Below, in pieces: positions 25,722 to 34,865 of a stretch of DNA of 61,350 nucleotides; position 1 is the first letter of the stretch; each line of letters starts with the position of its first letter. The DNA is from an uncultured Paracoccaceae bacterium. GTDB taxonomy: Bacteria > Pseudomonadota > Alphaproteobacteria > Rhodobacterales > Rhodobacteraceae. The notes below the pieces were generated by a model, which was not told the origin of the DNA, did not search any database, and saw only the letters and a program-made list of their open reading frames with translations. The translations under genes were made by a program, and so were the position numbers. Location of the stretch: positions 1 through 61,350 of the forward strand of contig CANKVU010000025.1 of the NCBI GenBank assembly GCA_947487205.1, written 5' to 3'.

Positions 25722-26885
25722 ATGACCACGACCTGCTGCCCCACCGAGGACGACCTCGCCGCCGCGCGCGACCTGCGCCACCAGCTTCACAGCGCCCCGG
25801 AACTGTCCTCGAACGAGGCGGAGACCGCCCGCATCGTCGCGCAGAAGATACGCGAGGCCGGCGCCGACGTGGTGATGACCGACCTGGGCGGCCACGGCGT
25901 CGCCGCGATCTTCGACGGGGCGGATCGCGGCCCGTCGATCATGATCCGGGCCGAGCTCGACGCGCTGCCGATCACCGAACAGACCGGCGTCGCCCACCGC
26001 TCGACCGTCGACGGGGTGGGACACCTCTGCGGGCATGACGGGCACATGGCGATCCTGTACGCGCTCGCCCGCCGCCTCGGGCGCGACCGGCCCGCGCGCG
26101 GGCGCGTGATCCTGCTGTTCCAGCCCGCCGAGGAGAGCGGCGAGGGCGCGGCCGCCCTGCTGGAGGATCCGCAATTCCGGTCGCTGGCGCCGGACCGGAT
26201 CGTGTCGCTGCACAATTATCCGGGCTTCGAGATCGGCCATGCCATCCTCGACGAGGGGCCGATCGCGACGGCGGCGACGGGCATGCTGGTGCGGCTCCAG
26301 GGACGCGCCGCCCATGCCTCACAGCCCGAGGACGGGATCTCTCCGCGCCTGGCGCTGGTGCGGCTGATGCAGAGCCTGCCGGCGCTCGGCTCGCAGGCGG
26401 CGTTCCCCGACGACGAGTTCGCCCTCGTGACTGTCGCGCGCGTCCTGATGGGAGAGACGGCCTTCGGCGTCGCGCCCGGTGAGGGAGAGATCCGCGCCAC
26501 CCTGCGCACCATGCGCGACGCGAAGATGGACCGCCTGATCGACCGGGCGCGCGCCGAGGCCACCGCGGCGGCCGAAGAGGGGGGCCTGGGCCTCGAGATC
26601 TCGTACCACGAGATCTTCGCCGCCTGCGACAACGCCCCGGAGGCGGTGGCCGACCTGCGTGCCGCGCTCGACGATCTCGGCGTGCCGCACACGACGGAAG
26701 GCCAGCCCTGGCGTCCGGCCGAGGATTTCGGCCGCCTGGGGGAAATCGCCCCCGCCGCGATGCTGTTCCTGGGATCGGGCCTCGACCAGCCGCCGCTGCA
26801 CGATCCGCGCTACGACTTCCCCGACGAGCTGATCGGGCACGGCGCGCGGATCTTCGCCCGGGTCGTGGACCGCGCCCTGGCATGA
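25722..26885 (+). CDS. M20-family amidohydrolase (hippurate hydrolase-like)
   Basis: A 387-residue metal-dependent amidohydrolase of the M20D group that cleaves N-acyl amino acids. Metal-site motifs are visible as [15 protein letters not shown] (about 100-114), [15 protein letters not shown] and [25 protein letters not shown] starts the dimerisation lid domain. [10 protein letters not shown] near the C-terminus supplies another ligand region. It may process conjugated amino acids or auxin-like amides. Substrate is not inferable. Its stop overlaps the start of the next gene. Confidence 0.88.
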   Translation: MTTTCCPTEDDLAAARDLRHQLHSAPELSSNEAETARIVAQKIREAGADVVMTDLGGHGVAAIFDGADRGPSIMIRAELDALPITEQTGVAHRSTVDGVGHLCGHDGHMAILYALARRLGRDRPARGRVILLFQPAEESGEGAAALLEDPQFRSLAPDRIVSLHNYPGFEIGHAILDEGPIATAATGMLVRLQGRAAHASQPEDGISPRLALVRLMQSLPALGSQAAFPDDEFALVTVARVLMGETAFGVAPGEGEIRATLRTMRDAKMDRLIDRARAEATAAAEEGGLGLEISYHEIFAACDNAPEAVADLRAALDDLGVPHTTEGQPWRPAEDFGRLGEIAPAAMLFLGSGLDQPPLHDPRYDFPDELIGHGARIFARVVDRALA

Positions 26886-28342
26886 GCGCCCAGCCCCCCC
26901 TGCCCGAGGCCTGCGATGTCCTGATCGTGGGGGCGGGCCTGTCGGGCATCGACGCCGCCGTGCGCCTGGCCCAGCGCTGCCCCCGCCTGTCGGTCGAGAT
27001 CGTGGAGCGGCGCGACCGGCTCGGCGGGACGTGGGACCTGTTCCGCTATCCCGGCATCCGGTCGGATTCCGACGTGGCGACCCTGGGGTTCCCGTTCCGC
27101 CCCTGGCGCGGGGACGAGGCGATCACCGCAGGCCGCGACATCCACGCCTATATCGCCGACACCGCGCGCGAGCACGGCCTGGCGGACCGCATCCGCACCG
27201 GCCACGGCGTGCGAAGCGCCGACTGGTCGTGGGAGGCGGCACGGTGGACCGTGACGCTCGACACGCCCGGCGGCGTCCGCCGCGTCGCGTGCCGATTCCT
27301 CTATTTCTGCACGGGCTATTATGCCTACGACCGGGCCTACCTGCCCGATTATCCCGGCGCGGAGACGTTCGGGGGCCCGATCGTGCAGCCGCAATTCTGG
27401 CCCGAGGATCTGGACTGGCAGGGCCGGCGCATCGCCGTGATCGGGTCGGGGGCCACGGCGGTCACGCTCGCCCCGACGCTGGCCGAGGCGGCCGAGGTCA
27501 CGATGCTGCAGCGCTCGCCGTCCTACGTCGTCACCCTGCCCGCGCGGGACAAGTGGGCCGGCCGGCTGCAATCGGTGCTGCCGGCGCGGGCCGCGCATGC
27601 CCTGACGCGGGCCAAGAATATCGGCCTCGGCATGGCGTTCTACCAATTGGCGCGCCGTCGGCCGGACTGGATGCGGGACTTCTTCGTTCGCAACGTGGCG
27701 CGGCAATTGCCGGAAGGGTTCGACGTGGACCGCCATTTCCGTCCCGCCTACGACCCGTGGGACCAGCGCGTGTGCATCGTGCCGGATGGCGACCTGTTCC
27801 GCGCCATCGGCGCGGGGCACGTCCGCATGGTGACGGACCGGATCGCGCGGTTCGACCGGGACGGGATCGTGCTGCGATCGGGCGCGCGGATCGACGCCGA
27901 CATCATCGTCTCCGCCACCGGGCTGGAGGTCGAACTGTTCGGCGGCGCCGCGCTGTCGGTCGGCGGCGTCCCAGCAAGCGCCGCCGGACGGCTCTGCTAC
28001 AAGGGGGCGATGCTCGACGGCCTGCCCAACCTCGCCATGGCCTTCGGATACACCAATGCGTCGTGGACGCTGAAATGCGACCTGATCGCGCGGTGGGTGG
28101 CGCGGCTCCTCGACCACATGGAGCGGACCGAGGCCGATTGGGTCATGCCCGCGGCCGACCCGGACGCCCCGCGCGAGCAATTCGTGGCATTGAGTTCGGG
28201 ATACGTCGGGCGGGCGCGGCACCTGATCCCATCGCAGGGCGGCGCGGCGCCGTGGCGCGCGCATCAGAACTACCTGCGCGACATCGGCGCCTTCCGCCTC
28301 GCGCCGATCCGGGACGGCGCGCTGCGCTTCGGCGCGCTCTAG
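26882..28342 (+). CDS. Flavin monooxygenase, BVMO-like (EtaA group) with altered fingerprint
   Basis: A 486-residue flavoprotein. The FAD motif is [14 protein letters not shown] (16-29), followed by [20 protein letters not shown], characteristic of EtaA-type Baeyer-Villiger monooxygenases. The NADPH motif is [15 protein letters not shown] at about 186. The BVMO fingerprint FxGxxxHxxxW appears as [11 protein letters not shown] (163-173), with Gln169 in place of His. Such enzymes insert oxygen into ketones. The changed His could alter or abolish this activity. It overlaps the M20 gene by four bases and is convergent with ubiK. Confidence 0.85.
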   Translation: MSAQPPLPEACDVLIVGAGLSGIDAAVRLAQRCPRLSVEIVERRDRLGGTWDLFRYPGIRSDSDVATLGFPFRPWRGDEAITAGRDIHAYIADTAREHGLADRIRTGHGVRSADWSWEAARWTVTLDTPGGVRRVACRFLYFCTGYYAYDRAYLPDYPGAETFGGPIVQPQFWPEDLDWQGRRIAVIGSGATAVTLAPTLAEAAEVTMLQRSPSYVVTLPARDKWAGRLQSVLPARAAHALTRAKNIGLGMAFYQLARRRPDWMRDFFVRNVARQLPEGFDVDRHFRPAYDPWDQRVCIVPDGDLFRAIGAGHVRMVTDRIARFDRDGIVLRSGARIDADIIVSATGLEVELFGGAALSVGGVPASAAGRLCYKGAMLDGLPNLAMAFGYTNASWTLKCDLIARWVARLLDHMERTEADWVMPAADPDAPREQFVALSSGYVGRARHLIPSQGGAAPWRAHQNYLRDIGAFRLAPIRDGALRFGAL

Positions 28343-28587
28343 GCCGGGCCGCGGCTCTCCAGCGCGTCGATCCGCGCCTTCAGCGCCTCGTTCTCCTCGC
28401 GCGCCTTCTGGGCCATGGCGCGCACGGCGTCGAATTCCTCGCGCGTCACGAAATCGCGATCCGCCAGCCAGCGGTCGATCATGCCCTTCATCGCCGTCTC
28501 GGCCTCGGTCCGGGCCCCCTGGGCCACGCCCATCGCGTTGGTCATCAACTGCGACAGGTCGTCGAACATCTTGTTGCGGCTCTGCAT
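28339..28587 (-). CDS. UbiK-family accessory factor (BMFP domain)
   Basis: An 82-residue protein with an amphipathic N-terminal helix ([20 protein letters not shown]) and a C-terminal coiled coil of [20 protein letters not shown] type, the plan of the YqiC/UbiK family. In enterobacteria UbiK helps the ubiquinone biosynthesis complex. Some relatives show membrane fusogenic activity. Length matches the family. It is divergent from lgt, a neighbour arrangement common in this order. Confidence 0.8.
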   Translation of the reverse strand: MQSRNKMFDDLSQLMTNAMGVAQGARTEAETAMKGMIDRWLADRDFVTREEFDAVRAMAQKAREENEALKARIDALESRGPA

Positions 28588-28692
28588 GCGCCATCTCCCT
28601 CAATGCGTTCCACCGCATATGGCGCCCGGTCCGCCCCGTCTCAAGGAGGGCATCCGGTTGACTTCCCCCGCGCCCCTCCGCTTTGTCGCGCC

Positions 28693-29577
28693 ATGATCCT
28701 CGCCATTCCCTTCCCCGACATCTCGCCCGACCTCGTTTCGGTCGAAATCGGCGGCCTGACGCTGGCGCTGCGCTGGTATGCGCTGGCCTATATCGCGGGC
28801 ATCCTGCTGGGATGGCGGCTGGCCGTGATCGCGGTCCGCCGCCCCGCGCTCTGGCCCCGCGACCGGGCCCCGATGCGCGCGACGGATGTCGACGACATCA
28901 TGACAGCCGTGATCCTGGGCATCCTGGTGGGCGGACGGCTCGGCTTCGTGCTGTTCTACCAGCCCGGATATTACCTGGCCCATCCGGCCCAGATCCCGGC
29001 GATCTGGCAGGGCGGCATGTCCTTCCACGGCGGCATGCTCGGGGTCGCGATCGGCGGGCTGATCGTCGCCCTGCGGCGGGGCATCCCGCTCCTGTCGCTG
29101 CTCGACACGATGGCGCTGGCCACGCCGCCGGGGCTGCTCCTGGGCCGGATCGCGAACTTCATTAACGCCGAGCTGTGGGGGCGGCCCACCGACCTGCCCT
29201 GGGGGGTGATCTTCCCCGGTGCCGCGGCGCAGGATTGCCCGGGCGTGGAGGGGCCGTGCGCCCGCCACCCCTCGCAGCTCTACGAGGCGGGGCTGGAGGG
29301 GCTGCTGCTGGGGCTGCTGGTGATCTGGCTCGCCTTCGCGCGGGGCTGGCTGAAGCGGCCCGGCGCGCTCACCGGGGTGTTCCTGATGGGCTATGCCGCA
29401 TCGCGTATGCTGGTCGAACTGGTCCGGCAGGCGGACGCGCAATTCATCACCCCCGACAACCCGATGGGCTACGTGGTCCAGATTGGCGGCGCCGGGCTGT
29501 CGATGGGGCAGCTCCTGTCGCTGCCGATGCTGGCGATCGGCGCCGGCCTCGTCCTTGCGGCGCGGCGCGACCGATGA
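28693..29577 (+). CDS. lgt: Prolipoprotein diacylglyceryl transferase
   Basis: A 294-residue inner-membrane enzyme with seven hydrophobic segments that transfers diacylglycerol from phosphatidylglycerol to the lipobox Cys of prolipoproteins. Signature features are [43 protein letters not shown] and [32 protein letters not shown] precedes the last two helices. The window encodes several lipoproteins that would be clients. The stop overlaps the next start as ATGA. Confidence 0.96.
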   Translation: MILAIPFPDISPDLVSVEIGGLTLALRWYALAYIAGILLGWRLAVIAVRRPALWPRDRAPMRATDVDDIMTAVILGILVGGRLGFVLFYQPGYYLAHPAQIPAIWQGGMSFHGGMLGVAIGGLIVALRRGIPLLSLLDTMALATPPGLLLGRIANFINAELWGRPTDLPWGVIFPGAAAQDCPGVEGPCARHPSQLYEAGLEGLLLGLLVIWLAFARGWLKRPGALTGVFLMGYAASRMLVELVRQADAQFITPDNPMGYVVQIGGAGLSMGQLLSLPMLAIGAGLVLAARRDR

Positions 29578-30635
29578 CGCCGCTCGCCGACATCCTCGTC
29601 CGCCAGATCGCCGCCACCGGCCCGATCAGCGTGGCCGAGTACATGGCGGCCTGCCTGTTCCATCCCCGCCACGGCTATTACACGACGCGCGATCCGCTGG
29701 GCGCGGCGGGCGATTTCGTCACCGCCCCCGAGATCAGCCAGATGTTCGGCGAACTGGCGGGCCTCGCCCTGGCCCGGTCCTGGCTCGACCGCGGGCGCCC
29801 CGCCCCCGTGGCGCTGGCCGAGCTGGGGCCGGGGCGCGGCACGCTGATGGCCGACATCCTGCGCGCGACCGAGCGGGTGCCCGGCTTTCACGCCGCGATC
29901 CGCCCCGTCCTGATGGAGGCCTCGCCGCTCATGCGCGCCCGGCAGCGTTCGGCGCTCGCGGGATATGACGTGGCGTGGATCGACGCGGTGGGCGACCTTC
30001 CCGACCTGCCGCTGCTGCTGATCGCGAACGAGTTCCTCGACGCGCTGCCGGTGCGCCAGTTCCTCCGCGACGGCGACGCCTGGCGCGAGCGGCTGGTGGG
30101 CGTGGTGGAGGACCGGCTCGCCTTCGCGCTCGGTCCGGCGATCCCGCTGCCCGACCTCGCCCCCCGCCTCGCCGACACGCGGCAGGGCGACATGGTCGAG
30201 ACCTCCGCCGCCGCCGCCTCGGTGGCCGAGGAGATCGGGCGCCGCATCGCGGATCGCGGCGGGGTCGCGCTGCTGATCGATTACGGCAGCGCGGGATCGC
30301 TCGGCGACACGTTCCAGGCGGTGCGCGGCCACGCGAAGGAGGACCCGCTGGCCCATCCCGGCGCCGCCGACCTGACCGCGCACGTGGATTTCGCCGCCCT
30401 GGCGCGGGCCGCGCCCTGCCCCGCCGCCGGCCCGGTGGCCCAGGGCGTCTGGCTGGAACGGCTGGGCATCGCCGAGCGCGCCCGAGCGCTGGCCGCCCGG
30501 CTGGAGGGAACGGCGCGCGCCCACCATGTCGCCGCCCTGCGCCGCTTGACCCACCCCGACGAGATGGGCCAGCTTTTCCAGGTGCTGGCGCTTCACGACG
30601 CGTCAGGCCCGCCCCCCGGACTGGAGCGCACGTGA
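29574..30635 (+). CDS. NDUFAF7/MidA-family SAM-dependent methyltransferase
   Basis: A 353-residue member of the DUF185 group. N-terminal [20 protein letters not shown] and [16 protein letters not shown] are hallmark segments. The SAM-binding loop is [13 protein letters not shown] at about 84-96. The human relative NDUFAF7 dimethylates an Arg in complex I subunit NDUFS2. A similar role here is inference. The C-terminal FQVLAL motif is also conserved. It sits in a coupled lgt-methyltransferase-pgeF run. Confidence 0.9.
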   Translation: MTPLADILVRQIAATGPISVAEYMAACLFHPRHGYYTTRDPLGAAGDFVTAPEISQMFGELAGLALARSWLDRGRPAPVALAELGPGRGTLMADILRATERVPGFHAAIRPVLMEASPLMRARQRSALAGYDVAWIDAVGDLPDLPLLLIANEFLDALPVRQFLRDGDAWRERLVGVVEDRLAFALGPAIPLPDLAPRLADTRQGDMVETSAAAASVAEEIGRRIADRGGVALLIDYGSAGSLGDTFQAVRGHAKEDPLAHPGAADLTAHVDFAALARAAPCPAAGPVAQGVWLERLGIAERARALAARLEGTARAHHVAALRRLTHPDEMGQLFQVLALHDASGPPPGLERT

Positions 30636-31396
30636 TGGCGGTGCCCTTCCTGACCTCGGATCTCCTCTCTCCCGTGCGCCACGGCTTCTTCACCCGCGCC
30701 GGCGGCGCCTCGGCCGGCGTCTTCGCGGGGCTGAATTGCGGCCACGGCTCCTCCGACCAGACCGAGATGGTGCGGATCAACCGAGCCCGCGTGGCCCAGG
30801 CCATCGGCGTCCCCCCCGAGGGGCTGAAGACGGCCGAGCAGGTCCATTCCGCCCGCGTGGCGGTGATCGGCCCCGAAGCGGAGAACCCGGCGCGGCCCGC
30901 CGACGCCCTCGTCGCGGCGGTCCCGGGCGTGGCGCTCGGCATCCTGACCGCCGATTGCCTGCCCGTGCTCCTCGCCGATCCCGAGGCCGGCGTGGTGGGG
31001 GCCGCCCATGCCGGATGGCGCGGGGCGCTGTCGGGAATCCTCGAGGCGACCGTCGCGGCGATGGAGGATCTGGGCGCCCGGCGGACCGCGATCCGCGCCG
31101 CGATCGGGCCGGCCATCTCCCAGACCGCCTACGAGGTCGGGCCGGAGCTCTATCTCGAATTCGTCGCCGCCGATCCCGAGGCGGCGCGGTATTTCCTCGA
31201 CGGCGCCGACGACAGGCTGCATCTCGACCTGCCCGGCTACGGGCTCGACCGGCTGCGCCGCGCCGGCGTGGCGCAGGCGGAATGGATCCGCCGCTGCACC
31301 TATGGCGATCCCGACCGGTTCTATTCCTACCGCCGGTCGGTGCATCGCAAGGAGGCCGATTACGGCCGCCTGATCTCCGTCGTCCGGACCTCCTAG
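30635..31396 (+). CDS. pgeF: Purine nucleoside phosphorylase/laccase-domain protein PgeF (YfiH)
   Basis: A 253-residue member of the multicopper-oxidase-like YfiH family, variously described as laccase, adenosine deaminase/phosphorylase and peptidoglycan editing factor. Zinc-site residues are His71 in TAEQVHSARV, Cys108 in LTADCLPVLL and His125 in GAAHAGWRG. GPAISQTAYEVG and a terminal YSYRR are also conserved. Its ATG overlaps the methyltransferase stop. Confidence 0.9.
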   Translation: MAVPFLTSDLLSPVRHGFFTRAGGASAGVFAGLNCGHGSSDQTEMVRINRARVAQAIGVPPEGLKTAEQVHSARVAVIGPEAENPARPADALVAAVPGVALGILTADCLPVLLADPEAGVVGAAHAGWRGALSGILEATVAAMEDLGARRTAIRAAIGPAISQTAYEVGPELYLEFVAADPEAARYFLDGADDRLHLDLPGYGLDRLRRAGVAQAEWIRRCTYGDPDRFYSYRRSVHRKEADYGRLISVVRTS

Positions 31397-31503
31397 AAGG
31401 GCCGCGGAATGGCCCGGGGGGCGCCCCGGAATCGTCCCATTCCCGCGCGACCCTGTCCTTGACCGGGACGGCCCCCTTCGGCCCCCGCCAAGGAGACACC
31501 GCC

Positions 31504-31572
31504 ATGACGACACGCCCCTGCGCCGCCGCCATCGCGCGGATCGCCCCCGCCCCGTCGACCGGGGGGGTCTGA
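31504..31572 (+). CDS. Possible 22-residue leader ORF
   Basis: A short frame (MTTRPCAAAIARIAPAPSTG then GV) has a strong AAGGAGA ribosome site eight bases before its ATG and ends three bases before the ATG of the Hint-domain gene, which itself lacks a clear site. It could be a translated leader coupling ribosomes into the Hint gene, or part of an upstream-extended untranslated region. No family is known to me. Confidence 0.3.
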   Translation: MTTRPCAAAIARIAPAPSTGGV

Positions 31573-31575
31573 GCC

Positions 31576-32373
31576 ATGTCCGCACACGACGTGACCGCCG
31601 CCCGCAACGCCGCCGCCGGCCGGCCCGCCGGCGCGACCCGCGCCTGGACCGTGCCGGGCGCGCGCGCCTACCACGCGGCCCGACCCGCGGGCCCCGCCCT
31701 GCCGAACGACACCCGCTACCACATCTGGTGGCGCGGCCGCGACGGCGCGATCGAGGAGATGGCCCGTCCCGGCCCCTCGGCGCGGATCTTCACCGACAGT
31801 TTCGCGGCTCTCGCGCGGGGCTGCCTGGTCCAGACGCCGGACGGCCCGGCCGCGGTGGAGGACCTCCTGCCCGGCGACCGGATCGTCACCGAGGACGGCC
31901 CCGAGCAACTCCTGTGGAAGGGCAGCCGCGTGATCGCGCCGCAGCACCATTCCCTGTCGCTCTATCGGATCGCCGCCGACGCGCTGGGGCCCGGGCGGCC
32001 GATGCCGGACCTGCTGCTGGGACCGGCGGCGCGCCTGGTGTCGCGGCGCGGGGCGCTGCCGGCGCTCATCGGGGCCTCCCGCGCGCTGGTTCCGATCGAG
32101 GCGCTGGCCGACGGCGAATCGGTCGTTCAGGTGCGCCCCGTCTCGGGCGTGCCGGTCTTCCACCTGGGCTTCGCGCGCCACACGATCTTCACCGCCAACG
32201 GGGTGGAGCTCGACAGCGTCCATCCCGGCGCGCCCGACCCCTCCGACCCGGCGGAGCTGTGGGCGCAATTCCTGGGCATGTTCCCGCATCTGGGCGATCG
32301 GGCCGATTTCGGCCCCCTCGCGGCCGCGCGGCTGTCGGGAGAGGTGCTCGACCGGGTGGCCCAGCCGGGCTGA
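31576..32373 (+). CDS. Hint-domain protein of Rhodobacterales type
   Basis: A 265-residue protein whose Hint (hedgehog/intein) module starts at about residue 81 with the nucleophile Cys83 in ARGCLVQTPDGPAAVEDLLP, followed by GDRIVTEDGP and a typical QHHSLSLYRI strand. A polar 75-residue region with a WWRGRDGAIEEM segment precedes it. There is no C-terminal His-Asn splice junction, so autocleavage or thioester chemistry rather than splicing would be expected. Such single-Hint proteins are numerous in Rhodobacterales and of unknown function. Translation probably depends on the short upstream ORF. Confidence 0.75.
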   Translation: MSAHDVTAARNAAAGRPAGATRAWTVPGARAYHAARPAGPALPNDTRYHIWWRGRDGAIEEMARPGPSARIFTDSFAALARGCLVQTPDGPAAVEDLLPGDRIVTEDGPEQLLWKGSRVIAPQHHSLSLYRIAADALGPGRPMPDLLLGPAARLVSRRGALPALIGASRALVPIEALADGESVVQVRPVSGVPVFHLGFARHTIFTANGVELDSVHPGAPDPSDPAELWAQFLGMFPHLGDRADFGPLAAARLSGEVLDRVAQPG

Positions 32374-32376
32374 GGA

Positions 32377-32877
32377 TCAGGCCGTGCGCGCCAACCGTTC
32401 CTCGAGCACCTCGAACGGCACGCCCGGGGCCTCCTTGGCGGCCCGAATCACCAGCGATGTCTTGACGCTCGCGACGTTCCGGGCCCGGAGCAGATCCGAG
32501 GTGAGGAAGCTCTGGAAGCTCGACAGGTCGGGCGCCACGCATTTCAGGATGAAGTCCACCTCGCCGTTCAGCATGTGGCACTCGCGCACGAGCGGCCAGT
32601 TGCGGCACTGCTCCTCGAACGCGGACAGGTCGGCCTCGGCCTGGCTCTGAAGGCCCACCATCGCGAAGACCTGGACCTCGAACCCGAGCTGACGCACGTT
32701 CACCCGGCCATGATAGCCGCGCAGGTATCCCGCCTCCTCCAGGGTGCGGACGCGGCGCAGGCAGGGGGGCGCGGAAATGCCGACCCGGCGCGCGAGTTCC
32801 ACGTTCGTCATCCGCCCGTCCTCCTGCAACTCGGCGAGGATCTTGCGGTCGATGGCGTCGAGCTTCTGTGCGGGCAT
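32377..32877 (-). CDS. Lrp/AsnC-family transcriptional regulator
   Basis: A 166-residue feast/famine regulator. The N-terminal winged helix-turn-helix is at about 5-60 ([39 protein letters not shown]). The C-terminal RAM domain ([28 protein letters not shown]) binds an amino acid and mediates oligomerisation. It is divergent from trxB with a 141-base gap between starts, and convergent with the Hint gene. Its target is not shown by sequence. Confidence 0.92.
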   Translation of the reverse strand: MPAQKLDAIDRKILAELQEDGRMTNVELARRVGISAPPCLRRVRTLEEAGYLRGYHGRVNVRQLGFEVQVFAMVGLQSQAEADLSAFEEQCRNWPLVRECHMLNGEVDFILKCVAPDLSSFQSFLTSDLLRARNVASVKTSLVIRAAKEAPGVPFEVLEERLARTA

Positions 32878-33018
32878 GGTCGTCCTCGGATGTACGCGCG
32901 AACCTTACGCCCGGGCGCGGGAAGGCGCAATTATGTTTCGCCGCGGCGCAACATTCGCGGCGGGGTTTCGGCCGGCGAGCGCACCGCCTATATCGCGCCC
33001 AGCACAACGGAGGGAACC

Positions 33019-34035
33019 ATGGCCCAAACCAGCCCCGAACCCCGCCACGTCCGGCTTCTCATCGTCGGGTCCGGCCCGGCGGGCTACACCGCGGCGGTCT
33101 ATGCCGCCCGCGCCATGCTGGAACCGGTCCTGATCCAGGGGTTGCAGCCCGGCGGCCAGCTGACCATCACCACCGACGTGGAGAACTGGCCCGGCGAGGC
33201 GTCGATCCTGGGGCCCGACCTCATGGTGCGGATGGAGGCCCATGCCCGCGCCACCGGAGCCGAGATCGTCTCGGACATGGTGTCCTCCCTCGACCTCACA
33301 CAGCGTCCCTTCACGGCGCGGACCGATGGCGGCGCCACGTGGACCGCCGACGCGGTGATCCTGGCCACCGGCGCGCAGGCACGCTGGCTGGGGCTCGAGT
33401 CCGAGGAGGCGTTCAAGGGGTTCGGCGTCTCGGCTTGCGCCACCTGCGACGGGTTCTTCTATCGCGGGCAGGAGGTCGCGGTCATCGGCGGCGGCAACAC
33501 CGCGGTCGAGGAGGCGCTGTTCCTGACCAACTTCGCCTCGAAGGTGACGCTGGTGCACCGCCGCGGCGAGCTCCGCGCCGAGAAGATCCTGCAGAAGCGC
33601 CTGTTCGACCACCCAAAGGTCGAGGTGGTCTGGAACCACCAGCTCGACGAGGTGACGGGCACCGACACCCCCAAGGGCGTCGAGGGCGTGCGCCTGCGCC
33701 ATGTCGACACGGGCGAGACGCGCGAGATCGCGGTGAAGGGCGTCTTCGTGGCGATCGGCCATGCCCCCGCCTCGGAACTGGTGGCCGATCAGCTCGAGAC
33801 CCATATGGGCGGCTACGTGGTGACCCGGCCCGATTCCACGGCGACCTCCGTTCCCGGCGTCTTCGCCGCGGGCGACCTGACCGACCACATCTATCGGCAG
33901 GCCGTGACCAGCGCCGGGATGGGCTGCATGGCGGCCCTGGAGGCGGAGCGCTATCTCTCCGAGGTCGGCCTCGACGAGGGTCGCGACGAATCGCTTCCCT
34001 TGGGCTATGGCGCCGAGGTTCCGGCCGCCGAATGA
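33019..34035 (+). CDS. trxB: Thioredoxin-disulfide reductase
   Basis: A 338-residue FAD enzyme that uses NADPH to reduce thioredoxin. FAD motif [16 protein letters not shown] begins at residue 17, the redox-active disulfide is Cys140/Cys143 in ACATCDGFF, and the NADPH motif is [13 protein letters not shown] at about 156. The closing [19 protein letters not shown] is family-typical. The ATG follows an AGGGA site. A strong hairpin lies just after the stop. Confidence 0.96.
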   Translation: MAQTSPEPRHVRLLIVGSGPAGYTAAVYAARAMLEPVLIQGLQPGGQLTITTDVENWPGEASILGPDLMVRMEAHARATGAEIVSDMVSSLDLTQRPFTARTDGGATWTADAVILATGAQARWLGLESEEAFKGFGVSACATCDGFFYRGQEVAVIGGGNTAVEEALFLTNFASKVTLVHRRGELRAEKILQKRLFDHPKVEVVWNHQLDEVTGTDTPKGVEGVRLRHVDTGETREIAVKGVFVAIGHAPASELVADQLETHMGGYVVTRPDSTATSVPGVFAAGDLTDHIYRQAVTSAGMGCMAALEAERYLSEVGLDEGRDESLPLGYGAEVPAAE

Positions 34036-34040
34036 TCCCG

Positions 34041-34083
34041 CCGCGGGAACGGTGGCGCCGGAGATTGCGCCACCGTTCCGCGG
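34041..34083 (+). terminator. Hairpin terminator after trxB
   Basis: Arms CCGCGGGAACGGTGGCGC (34041-34058) and GCGCCACCGTTCCGCGG (34067-34083) pair over 17 bases with one bulged G and an eight-base loop, beginning six bases after the trxB stop. No T-run follows. The sequence becomes AT-rich right after it, where the next promoter likely lies. Confidence 0.7.
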
Positions 34084-34184
34084 AACATGGTAAACACCTG
34101 GATTAACGTCTAAATTTCGCGAATTCCTCCCGTTTCCCGGTCGTGGAGGTAGGGTCTCCCTGCATCCGTGACCGAGGAAGAGAC

Positions 34185-34619
34185 ATGTTCGCGATGAAGA
34201 TTCTGCGCGGCGCCGCCCTGACCGCCGCCCTGCTGGCCCCCGCCCTGCCCGCCGCCGCAACCAGCTATTCGCCGTCCTGGGCCTGGTCCGCGAGCGGCCA
34301 TGACACCTGGTCCGACCGCGAATGGGGGTGGACGGGGCCGTCCCACGGGGGCGGCATCCGCGACACATGGCAGATCGGCCTGGTCCACGGCACCGATCTC
34401 TCCTGGATCTGGGACCACGGGTCGTGGGGCTACGACGCCCATGCGCTGGAGAAACTGCTGAAGCACTGGAAGGACAAGTTCGCTCATCCCGGCAAGGACG
34501 ACGGCGCCGATCACGGGGACACGCCCGAGGCGCCCTCCGCCGTGCCGCTTCCGGCGGCGGGGATCCTGCTTCTGGGCGCGCTGGGCGGGCTCGGCGCGAT
34601 GCGCCGCCGCAGGCCCTGA
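34185..34619 (+). CDS. Secreted protein with VPLPA-type C-terminal sorting signal
   Basis: A 144-residue exported protein. A signal peptide runs through LRGAALTAALLAPALPAAA. The mature part is rich in Trp, His, Asp and Gly (SPSWAWSASGHDTWSDREWG, WIWDHGSWGYD). The end has VPLPAAGILLLGALGGLGAM followed by a basic RRRRP tail, the VPLPA-CTERM tripartite signal handled by an exosortase in Rhodobacterales. Function is unknown; the class often goes to the surface or extracellular matrix. The gene is monocistronic, between two hairpins, with a GAGGAAGAGA ribosome site. Confidence 0.8.
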   Translation: MFAMKILRGAALTAALLAPALPAAATSYSPSWAWSASGHDTWSDREWGWTGPSHGGGIRDTWQIGLVHGTDLSWIWDHGSWGYDAHALEKLLKHWKDKFAHPGKDDGADHGDTPEAPSAVPLPAAGILLLGALGGLGAMRRRRP

Positions 34620-34620
34620 C

Positions 34621-34695
34621 GCCCGGCCGGGCCCGGTGGGCGGGCGCCTCCGGCCGTCGCGGCGTCGGGCCGTCCCACCGGGGCCCCGGCCGGGC
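34621..34695 (+). terminator. Long stem-loop after the VPLPA gene
   Basis: GCCCGGCCGGGCCCGGTGGG (34621-34640) pairs with 34674-34695, whose complement differs only by two inserted bases. This gives a stem of about 20 pairs with a 33-base loop, starting one base after the stop codon. It probably insulates this gene from the downstream sat/cysC gene. No T-run is seen. Confidence 0.6.
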
Positions 34696-34865
34696 GGCGG
34701 CCATCTCCCCGCCGCCGCGGAACCCGGGAAAATGTTTCGTGCGGCGCTCGATCGGCCCGAAAACGGCCCGAATGCGTTTGCGGCGGGTCCGCGCGGCTTG
34801 TGGACCCGGCGACCCTCGCGATACGGGAGCCGCCATATGCGCGACCGAACAGGCAATGAATTCCG

